Source: Mariniflexile sp. TRM1-10
Lineage (GTDB): Bacteria > Bacteroidota > Bacteroidia > Flavobacteriales > Flavobacteriaceae
DNA length: 64,000 nt
NCBI RefSeq assembly: GCF_003425985.1
Contig: NZ_CP022985.1
Coordinates: forward strand, 967,501 to 1,031,500
Direction of reading: 5' to 3'
Shown here one piece after another: positions 34,558 through 42,736 of this stretch. Made by a program: the position numbers and the translations under genes. A model generated the notes under the pieces. It worked only from the letters and a program-made list of their open reading frames with translations. It made no database searches and had not been told where the DNA came from. Numbering within the stretch: the stretch's first letter is position 1; each line of letters begins with the position of its first letter.

Positions 34558-37500
34558 TTATTGAAATTCAAATGATTCTAATCGCAATCCTTTCATGCTA
34601 TCCGATTCAATTTGAATTTTATAAGTCCCCGCATTGATATAGCCTCCCGAAGTGGTGTTTAAAATTTTCCACTTTTCATCGGCAACTGGAAACTCAATAT
34701 CATCATTTCTAAGTAAAATACCGTTAGCATCTTCAATTTTGAGTTTTACTTTTACTGGGTAATTATTCATATTCATAAATCGGTAGCGTAGCAAATAAAT
34801 ATTTGCCACACCAGGATTTACTGTAAAAGTAATACTGTTTTTGGAATTTTCGGTAAACTCTATATAATCACTTTTCTTAAAAAATGCTTTTTCTACGCCA
34901 ATTCCAGTAATTTTAGCGTCTTCGGCTTCTAATTTTAAAATAGTCCGGGTATCCTGTTCTTCCATGGAATAGGTTGGAACCACTGCTATGGAATACATCA
35001 TGTCTTTATTTTGGTTTCCAAAAAGCACTTTTTCGCCTTTTTTCACTTCCTTTCGAAACACATGGAATGGTATGCCTTTTGAGTTTTGAGCTGTATCGGC
35101 TATTTTTTCATAACCCTCTAACCATGATGCTAATTGGTTAGCTTCACCATGAAACAAAACATAAACATGGGCATTTTCTTTGGATATAAACGAGCCAGAA
35201 ACATGTGTTTTAAGTGCATTTGGAAAACGTAAATAATCGGCACCATAAACTTCTGAAGGTAATTTGGTAAATAGAATATCAGCATTTTTATACTGCTTAC
35301 TATTATCGTCTAACCAAGAACCTATTTCAAATTCAATATTTGTTGAAACATCTAAAATATTTTTTGGAGACCCTTTGGCAGGTTTTATATCATTATTTTT
35401 TGTCGCAATAGCAATAGCTGAAATAACAGCTTGACTTGCCGACACATTTGGAAATGAAATAACCATTTTTCCATGTTCACTTTTAGCATGGACTACTTTT
35501 TTTAGTGCGGTATCGTGTCCAACTTCGCTCCAAATATCCAAATCTTTTAAAACCACTTTACCATTTATGGCCACATCAAATACACGCCAATCGCTACAAT
35601 CCATACCGCCGCCAGTTCCGTACCAAGGTTCTGTGAAATAGAGTTCTACTTGATAATCCCCATCGGGTAATGGAAATTCATAACTTAGTTTATCGGCTCC
35701 ATATCTAAAGTTCTGAAATAAACTCCAATCTTTAGTTCCTGCAATCGGGTCGTTTGTAGAACGCTGACTTGCATAAAATGCCGGTAGGTTTTCAAAGGCA
35801 TCTGTCCATGATAACGAACCCCAAGTGTCCTCATCGGTTTTATGAACATCGGCTAACCATGTGTTTCCAAAAGCATCTTTATAATCGCCACCACCACTAT
35901 TAACTCGATATACATAGTTAAAATCAGCTTCTGGTTTTAGAATGTCGTTTAAATCTGATACCATCTCATCAAAATTTGGTGCTTTTGGCAAGTTGTTTAA
36001 AACGATGTAATCCTTAGCAACTGCTTTACCATTTACATAGCCAACGGCGTATAGCACATTATAACTTATATCAACATGATTCCACTGAAAATGCTCTCCC
36101 AAACCAGGGTTTTTAAGTTTTCCTAAGGATTTATTATTTACATCATTAAACAACTCCACTTCATCACAATTGGAATACACATCGATGCCATTTTTTATAC
36201 CTGAAGCACTCCAACGGTTAGGCCATGTATGCGACACAATATAAACCATGGGGTTTGTTTTGTTGGACACATAATTGGCACGGTACATATAAAAAGCATC
36301 CAATGGTTCGCCCCAAATGGTAAAAAGTCCTTTGTAATTTACAGGACCCACTTTATCAATATCTCTATAACCTTCGCCATTTTGGGTACGCCCAGGATTC
36401 TCATGAGAATATAATAGCCAGTGGTATTGACCAACGATTTTATCTTTAACGGATTCGGCTTCACGGACTTTAATTTCCATTAATTGCGAAAACCTATTTT
36501 CACTTAGTGCTCCTTTTTGATCAAACTCACCTTCGGTATGTAAATCGGCCGTTCTCCAAGCACCATATTCGCCATTTAAAAGTTGTTCTGTAAGTTCTTC
36601 ACCATAGTTAAATGGGTCACCACCATAGGTTCCCGACCAGTTTTGAATCACGTTCCAATCGGTGCCTTCACCTCCGTTACATGTTGTTACGATGCGTTGT
36701 TTTGCCGATGTTGGATCTAACGCTCTTATGATTTGTGTACATGCTTCGGCAAATTCTTTTGGGATGGTGCTTTCGTTTTGTAAGCCCCACATAACAACCG
36801 ACGGATTGTTTCTTCGTTCTTTAATCCATTCTCTTAAAAGTGTTTTGAAATTTTCTTTAAACTCGGGTGTATCGTACCAAATATGTGCTGAAAACTGACT
36901 CCAAAACAAAATACCGTCTTCATCAAAATGCTCTTGATATTTTAAATTATGAGGTTGATGTCCTTCGCGAAATGCATTATAGCCAGCAGCTTTTACTTGC
37001 GCTATTCTTGCTTTAATTTCGGTATCTGAAAAGGCATGGCTTTTCCCAATTAAGTGTTCGTATTCGCAAGTGCCATTAATAAACAGTGGTTCATCATTTA
37101 TAAAAAACCTATTGTCGTTACCGCCTCTATTGATGGGCCAACTTACCCAACGAATGCCATAAGGTGTATGTAGCTCATCTATTAAATTACCGTTTTCATA
37201 AATTTTTGTTGAAAGCTGATATAAATAGGGATTCTTTGGCGACCAAAGTTTTGGATTTTGTATTTCGGGTAATGTTTGTTTTATTTCTTTTGAAGTTGAA
37301 AAGTCGGGGATTTCTGTTTTTACCGAAGTAACTTCATGACCATCTTCATCAAAAAGTGCATTTACAATACGGATGTTTTTAGATGCATCGCCATAATTTT
37401 TAAGTTCGGTCGTAACATGAAGTATGGCTTTTTCTTTATTCGTTTTATCATCATTCCAAATATGAACACCAAAAGGTTCAATTCTTACTTTATCTGTAAT

Positions 37501-38082
37501 GACTAATGACACGGGTCTAAAAATTCCCATAGGCTGAGAACCTTCTGAAAACCCCCATTCACCCGAACAACCACCGCAAACCCAAGGTAAATTCGCAATA
37601 AACGCAGGATGTTCTGCTTTAACAACAATAGTGTTTTCTTTCTCGAAATTAACAGCATCGGTAATGTCTAATGTAAACGTGGTTCTTCCGCCTTTGTGTT
37701 CGCCAACTTTTTTGCCATTTACCCAAACGGTAGCATAAGAACTAACACCTTCAAAAAACAAAAAATGCTGTTTGTTTTTATTTGAAGCATCTAATTTTAA
37801 TGTTTTTTGATACCACGCTGTACCATGTAAATTACCATGCGACATGCGGCGGTAGCCATAATATTGGTCCCAATTGTGTGGTACGGAAACTTGTTCCCAA
37901 GGAACATCTGTATTTATATTCTTTACAAAATCACTTTCAGATTGATTCAAACTATCTAAAATAATCGTTTTCCAATCGGAATTCAAAGACACTGTTTTAC
38001 GAACTTCACTAACTCGACTTTCACTTTTACATGAAGCCAAACTAATAAAAAAGATAACCAATATGTAATGTATATACTTCAT
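34558..38082 (-). CDS. Large GH2 lipoprotein with malectin-like and C-terminal carbohydrate-binding domains
   Basis: The 1174-residue enzyme has a lipoprotein signal ending at Cys18 (SLASC). Residues about 30-200 form the GH2 jelly roll, 205-310 the Ig-like domain and 315-600 the TIM barrel, with acid/base Glu437 in MWGLQNES and likely nucleophile Glu505 in NGEYGAWR. Residues about 720-905 contain a malectin-like fold (DGDYQVELYFTEPWYG, RVFDVAINGKVVLKDLDIW), and the last about 130 residues look like a beta-sandwich binding domain. The long C-terminal half suggests docking to a polymer. It starts 2 bases after the next gene's stop, in one operon. Substrate unknown. Confidence 0.9.
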   Translation of the reverse strand: MKYIHYILVIFFISLASCKSESRVSEVRKTVSLNSDWKTIILDSLNQSESDFVKNINTDVPWEQVSVPHNWDQYYGYRRMSHGNLHGTAWYQKTLKLDASNKNKQHFLFFEGVSSYATVWVNGKKVGEHKGGRTTFTLDITDAVNFEKENTIVVKAEHPAFIANLPWVCGGCSGEWGFSEGSQPMGIFRPVSLVITDKVRIEPFGVHIWNDDKTNKEKAILHVTTELKNYGDASKNIRIVNALFDEDGHEVTSVKTEIPDFSTSKEIKQTLPEIQNPKLWSPKNPYLYQLSTKIYENGNLIDELHTPYGIRWVSWPINRGGNDNRFFINDEPLFINGTCEYEHLIGKSHAFSDTEIKARIAQVKAAGYNAFREGHQPHNLKYQEHFDEDGILFWSQFSAHIWYDTPEFKENFKTLLREWIKERRNNPSVVMWGLQNESTIPKEFAEACTQIIRALDPTSAKQRIVTTCNGGEGTDWNVIQNWSGTYGGDPFNYGEELTEQLLNGEYGAWRTADLHTEGEFDQKGALSENRFSQLMEIKVREAESVKDKIVGQYHWLLYSHENPGRTQNGEGYRDIDKVGPVNYKGLFTIWGEPLDAFYMYRANYVSNKTNPMVYIVSHTWPNRWSASGIKNGIDVYSNCDEVELFNDVNNKSLGKLKNPGLGEHFQWNHVDISYNVLYAVGYVNGKAVAKDYIVLNNLPKAPNFDEMVSDLNDILKPEADFNYVYRVNSGGGDYKDAFGNTWLADVHKTDEDTWGSLSWTDAFENLPAFYASQRSTNDPIAGTKDWSLFQNFRYGADKLSYEFPLPDGDYQVELYFTEPWYGTGGGMDCSDWRVFDVAINGKVVLKDLDIWSEVGHDTALKKVVHAKSEHGKMVISFPNVSASQAVISAIAIATKNNDIKPAKGSPKNILDVSTNIEFEIGSWLDDNSKQYKNADILFTKLPSEVYGADYLRFPNALKTHVSGSFISKENAHVYVLFHGEANQLASWLEGYEKIADTAQNSKGIPFHVFRKEVKKGEKVLFGNQNKDMMYSIAVVPTYSMEEQDTRTILKLEAEDAKITGIGVEKAFFKKSDYIEFTENSKNSITFTVNPGVANIYLLRYRFMNMNNYPVKVKLKIEDANGILLRNDDIEFPVADEKWKILNTTSGGYINAGTYKIQIESDSMKGLRLESFEFQ

Positions 38083-38083
38083 A

Positions 38084-40759
38084 TTAATAGAAAAGCCAAT
38101 CTACAGCTTCTTTTTCATCATCACCAATTAAACCAACATCTCGAGAGGTTATTTTCTGATTTGCGTCAATAAATCCAAAAATTAACACACGTCCTTTCCC
38201 TAATTTGAGTTCGTTTTCACCTGGCTTAAATTCGTAAGTGTGAATATTCACTCTCGGCAAATCTTTTAACCTAACAGCATTGGCTAAAATAACTTCGGCT
38301 TCTCCACGAGTATTTCCTGCGGCATTGGTTTCTAAACTTGGCGGAAATAAAAAACGTTTTTGGTCGGTATTGAAATAACCAACGACCAATTTCACAGGCT
38401 TATCATTTTTAAATTTAAGATAGGTACCGTTTTCATTTTGGTTATCGGTAACAAACGATATACCTTTTAAGTTTTGAAGTTCGGGTGCTATTTCTAAAAT
38501 TTCAGACTCTGGAATTCCGTACACTTTTGTTCCTTTTTTCAAATTATAAGTGCCTTTATTATCGCTTAACAAAGAAACGTCTTCCAATTGCCAAGGCATG
38601 CCTTCTTCTCTTTCAATTTTACCATCTTTAGACCCTTTTAACAAATTTAAATTTCTTTTGAAATTAGCCAACTCGCGTTCATAATGTGGCAAAAGTTCTT
38701 CCCACGTTTTGTTGTTACCATCATCACCCCCAATAGGAATTCTACGCTGTGCTGTTTGCATACTATTGGCGTATAAATAGGTGTCTTTCGTCAGGTTTAC
38801 TAACTCTTGATAATACGTTATACTTTTTTCTAAATGCGGCAATGCTTTTTCTAAGTCTTTAATATCATTGGAATAGCTATAACGCAATACCAATAAAGCC
38901 GTTTCTACTTTTTCTGAAAAGAAATTAGCAAATGCATTATAACAATACATATCATTTTTTAAGCGGCTAAACTCTTCTTTATCTTTTGTAACATTAGCTT
39001 CAGCTTTGTCAATGGCCAAAACAGCTTGTTTTCCATGTTCTACAATTTCATTAATAATTTGAACAGGGGTTTCGCCTTCGTGCGGACTATTTTCCCATTC
39101 TTTTTTGGCGTACTCTAGAAGAATTTCTCCCACAGGGCCACAAGACTCGTAAAACCCAGGATATACACGCCACTTGTATGGATTTACTAGTTGGCTTTCG
39201 AACATACCCAATAACAACGTTTGACGGTTTCCTTCGGTAATACCAAAGCGTCTTAATGTTTTAGGTGCTATTTCTCCTGTTTCTTCATAAGCTTTTAAAA
39301 TATGTTTTCCTGCTTCGGTGTCTGTTCCAAATTTGGTTGCCAACTCATGACTCCAAAACTTTATTTCATCATTTCTATCTCTATTGGATTTCCATGCGTA
39401 ACGGGACCAGGCCTTATACCAAATCCAATCACGATCCATTTCTAAAAGTTTTGGTTCGGTTTTATCTGGTGCATACGGCCAATCCCAATACGATGTTTGC
39501 GGATATAAGTGCAAGGCATTAGCGCCATGAACCTCATGCATCGCTTTTACCGTTTTTTGAATAAAATCGGGCGACCCATACCTAAACGGCTCTAAGTTTG
39601 CCAAAATATGCACATTTGAAATGTGTATAGAACCGGCCTCACTTAGTTTTCTATGCGTTTCTGCCCATGGGCCACGCGGTTCATAAGTGGTTAAGGATTC
39701 TCCTGTATACTTGCTCATGGTATACAAATTCTTGTACAAAGGCAAAGCTTTCTCCATCACTAATGGCGCATCCGTATCATGTGATCGCAAGATGATAGGT
39801 GGTTCTTCGGTTTCTCCCAAAGCTCTCAAGCCATCTTGAACACCCGGAATAATGGTTTTTGTAAACCACTCCACGTCATATTCACGTTCCATGGCTTCTC
39901 CTAAAGCCACCAACAAGCCCACATTAGGATATTTTTCTATAAATGCTGCAATGGATTTTTGGGTATAATCGGCTATAACAGGCACAATAGGTCTGGAGCG
40001 GTCTTGTGTTTTTATATTGTAATGCTCTGCAAAAGGCTTTGATACAATGATATTATAAAACATTTGAATAACCCAAATACCTCGTTTATCTGCTTCTTCG
40101 GTTATGAATTTAAAAATTTCCTCGTTCTTTTTGAAATCTTCGTCGCTTACTTCAACAGCAAATGGATAATCCTTCAATTTTACCAATGATGCAAATGGAT
40201 GTCCATTCCACAAATACAAAGAATTATATCTGTTATCCACCATCATGTCCAAATACTTTACCCAAAGTTCTTTATCGTAAAGCCAAGGAAAATTTTCGGG
40301 TGTATATGGATATTCGTAAACACCTCTGCCTTCCAAATATGCTGTTTTTTGAAGTCCGATAACCGTCCCACGCAACACCATTTCAGGACTATCTTGAAAA
40401 TTGATTTGTGATGGCAGTTCGTTATTTTCTTTAATTCGATCCACCAATTCCAAAGCACCATATAAAGCTCCAGAAGCATCGGTTCCTTCAATATTTATAA
40501 TATTATTTGAGGTTGTTATTTTAAAACTTTCCTTTTTTTCTTCATCATTTTTTTCTGAAATAACAATGGTGTTTTCAGACTGATCTTTGGGAATTTCAGA
40601 AGAAACAGAAACCACATAACCCATTTCAGATAAAGCATTTTTGAGTTTTTCTACTCCAAAAGTGATTCTTGGCGATGCTGCATCACCAACAATAGTAATC
40701 TGCTTTTTTGTTGTGCAGGAAAAAATAATAAAAATTAAAATGACACTTAAATATCGCAT
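38084..40759 (-). CDS. GH67/GH20-type TIM-barrel glycosidase lipoprotein, unassigned family (candidate uronidase)
   Basis: The 891-residue protein has a lipoprotein signal ending at Cys15 (IIFSC). The N-terminal domain (about 20-115) ends GALYGALELVDRI, typical of the small alpha/beta domain before the barrel of alpha-glucuronidases and hexosaminidases. The barrel (about 120-430) has NRYNSLYLWNGHPFASLV, VGLLVALGEAMEREYD and HLYPQTSYWDWP; a long helical region follows and a beta domain ends the protein. This resembles alpha-uronidases; GH138 alpha-galacturonidase of RG-II breakdown and GH115 are candidates. I cannot assign the family without a search. Confidence 0.8.
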   Translation of the reverse strand: MRYLSVILIFIIFSCTTKKQITIVGDAASPRITFGVEKLKNALSEMGYVVSVSSEIPKDQSENTIVISEKNDEEKKESFKITTSNNIINIEGTDASGALYGALELVDRIKENNELPSQINFQDSPEMVLRGTVIGLQKTAYLEGRGVYEYPYTPENFPWLYDKELWVKYLDMMVDNRYNSLYLWNGHPFASLVKLKDYPFAVEVSDEDFKKNEEIFKFITEEADKRGIWVIQMFYNIIVSKPFAEHYNIKTQDRSRPIVPVIADYTQKSIAAFIEKYPNVGLLVALGEAMEREYDVEWFTKTIIPGVQDGLRALGETEEPPIILRSHDTDAPLVMEKALPLYKNLYTMSKYTGESLTTYEPRGPWAETHRKLSEAGSIHISNVHILANLEPFRYGSPDFIQKTVKAMHEVHGANALHLYPQTSYWDWPYAPDKTEPKLLEMDRDWIWYKAWSRYAWKSNRDRNDEIKFWSHELATKFGTDTEAGKHILKAYEETGEIAPKTLRRFGITEGNRQTLLLGMFESQLVNPYKWRVYPGFYESCGPVGEILLEYAKKEWENSPHEGETPVQIINEIVEHGKQAVLAIDKAEANVTKDKEEFSRLKNDMYCYNAFANFFSEKVETALLVLRYSYSNDIKDLEKALPHLEKSITYYQELVNLTKDTYLYANSMQTAQRRIPIGGDDGNNKTWEELLPHYERELANFKRNLNLLKGSKDGKIEREEGMPWQLEDVSLLSDNKGTYNLKKGTKVYGIPESEILEIAPELQNLKGISFVTDNQNENGTYLKFKNDKPVKLVVGYFNTDQKRFLFPPSLETNAAGNTRGEAEVILANAVRLKDLPRVNIHTYEFKPGENELKLGKGRVLIFGFIDANQKITSRDVGLIGDDEKEAVDWLFY

Positions 40760-40776
40760 AAAATTGACGCTTTATA

Positions 40777-42708
40777 TTATTTGTTTTGAAATACTTTTTT
40801 AAGGTAAGCGGCATTCGCACCGTAATTTTTAACCACTTCATGAACCATGGAGGTATCTCTGGAACGCTCCACAATTAACCAACCTTTCCAATGCATCGCA
40901 TCTAAAGTTTCTTTAATAGCAGGTAAATCGATGGCTTTATCGTTTTCAATCCAAACGCCATCGGTATTCGATGCGTGGATTTGAGCAATATTATCGCGTC
41001 CCAAAATTTTTAATTCTTTGGAAATATCACGTCCATTCTTAATGGCATTTGCAAAGTTGAATGCTATTTTAATGTTTCTATTGTCTATTTCTTCTAACAA
41101 TTTTTTCTCTTCGGTAGCCGATAATGAAGTTTCAATAGCTATGACACCATTAACCTTTTCTACTTCTTTTCCTGCCCAACGCAGCCGTTCTACAATGGCC
41201 GGTCTTAATTCTGGATTTTTAACCAAATCACCTTGAGTTCCTAATGGTAAATAGACCACTTCTACATGGAATGTTTTCATCACTTCAATACAATCGGAAA
41301 CCATTTTTTTATAGGTTTCGCGTGTTGCAAACGACTGCGCATAAAACCCAGACATCGCAATAGAACTTATGCCTACACCTGTTTCAATCATTTTGTCTTT
41401 AAAAACTCTCACGCTTGCTGTATCTCCATTTACGAACTTACTATCGAAAGTTTCTCTATCGCCTAAACCACCCATGTCCATTTCAATACCATCGGCACCA
41501 ATTTCTTTGGCGCGTTCAAAAGCTCCTAATTTTTGGCGTTTTAAAATCATCCAATCACAAACCGCTACTTTATAACGCTCTTTGGTTGGTCCTGGCCAAA
41601 CACCATCATTTATTGGGAAAGACACCAATTTAGACGGATCTATTTTTACATATTTTATTTTTTGTCTGCGCCAGGTATAAATACAATGCAACATACCATC
41701 TGTTCCTTGAATGATTGATGGGTATGAATACTGACTTATTTTTGAGTCTTCTAACACCAAAGACGCTTCCCAATTAATACCATCTTTTGAAACCGCAATA
41801 TTTAAAGGACTTCTATAACTTTTCGTGGTACCTTCTTTTGGCCACACGTGATTATAAATCAATACATGCTCACCATTTTTCATGGTAACAGCGTCTGTAC
41901 CTGAACTGTTATTTGGCATATTTAACAACTCTAAATCTGACCACGTTTTACCGTTATCTTCAGACCAGGTACTAAATAAATGTCTATTTCTTGTTCTACC
42001 AACTTGTTGAAGTTTGCCGTTTTCGTGAAACAAAACACTTGGTTGAATGGCATTTATTTTGTTTTCGCCTTTTGGAAGCGTATCGCCCATAACCCAGGTT
42101 TTACCAAAATCTGGAGTCGATTCCATACGAAGATTCCATCCGTTACCTTCAATACTTGACGGTAATAACAGGTTGCCGTTATCCAATAAAACAGGTTTGT
42201 TCTTTATAGGTCCTAAAAAACCTTCTGGTAATTTTTCTGGGTTCGACCATGTATCGCCACCATCTGAAGAACGCATTAACATACCCCACCAAGTGGAGGG
42301 ACTTGGACCTACTTTATAAAATAACATTAAATCGCCATCGGGAATTTGGTATAACACTGGATTCCAAGTGGGGTAACGTAACGTGTCATTTTGTACGCCG
42401 TTTGCAACCTCTACGCCTTCTGTCCATGTTCCATTTTTCCGTTTACTTAACCAAATACCAACATCTGGGTTTCTTTCATGAGTACCACCAAACCATGACG
42501 CTACTAATTCTCCCTTTGTGGTTTCTACAATAGTTGCTGCATGACATGACGGATAGGGTGCGTTCTCATTGACAAACTCTTCTATTAAAATGCCTTCTTT
42601 CCATGTTTTGTCTGCCAATTCCATTTTCTTCACTACAGGTTGTTTGCAACCTCCTAAAAATAGGGCATATGTTAATATTAATGTGGTTTGAATTAGTTTC
42701 ATATTCAT
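40777..42708 (-). CDS. Sialidase-like beta-propeller fused to xylose-isomerase-like TIM barrel
   Basis: The 643-residue lipoprotein (Cys21 in FLGGC) joins two unrelated catalytic folds. Residues about 35-360 form a BNR-type propeller with Asp-boxes SSDGGDTW, TPDFGKTW and SEDNGKTW, and an SWFGGTHERNPDVGIW block seen in BNR_2 proteins. Residues about 378-640 form a sugar-isomerase/epimerase-like barrel (VAVCDWMILKRQKLGAFERA, GADGIEMDM, VVYLPLGTQGD, IAQIHASNTDGV, WLIVERS). The first could remove an alpha-linked acidic or deoxy sugar, and the second could act on the product or bind it (inference). It is in the operon between the GH67-like and GH78 genes. Confidence 0.85.
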   Translation of the reverse strand: MNMKLIQTTLILTYALFLGGCKQPVVKKMELADKTWKEGILIEEFVNENAPYPSCHAATIVETTKGELVASWFGGTHERNPDVGIWLSKRKNGTWTEGVEVANGVQNDTLRYPTWNPVLYQIPDGDLMLFYKVGPSPSTWWGMLMRSSDGGDTWSNPEKLPEGFLGPIKNKPVLLDNGNLLLPSSIEGNGWNLRMESTPDFGKTWVMGDTLPKGENKINAIQPSVLFHENGKLQQVGRTRNRHLFSTWSEDNGKTWSDLELLNMPNNSSGTDAVTMKNGEHVLIYNHVWPKEGTTKSYRSPLNIAVSKDGINWEASLVLEDSKISQYSYPSIIQGTDGMLHCIYTWRRQKIKYVKIDPSKLVSFPINDGVWPGPTKERYKVAVCDWMILKRQKLGAFERAKEIGADGIEMDMGGLGDRETFDSKFVNGDTASVRVFKDKMIETGVGISSIAMSGFYAQSFATRETYKKMVSDCIEVMKTFHVEVVYLPLGTQGDLVKNPELRPAIVERLRWAGKEVEKVNGVIAIETSLSATEEKKLLEEIDNRNIKIAFNFANAIKNGRDISKELKILGRDNIAQIHASNTDGVWIENDKAIDLPAIKETLDAMHWKGWLIVERSRDTSMVHEVVKNYGANAAYLKKVFQNK

Positions 42709-42736
42709 AAAATTATTATTTTAATTCTGAATTATT

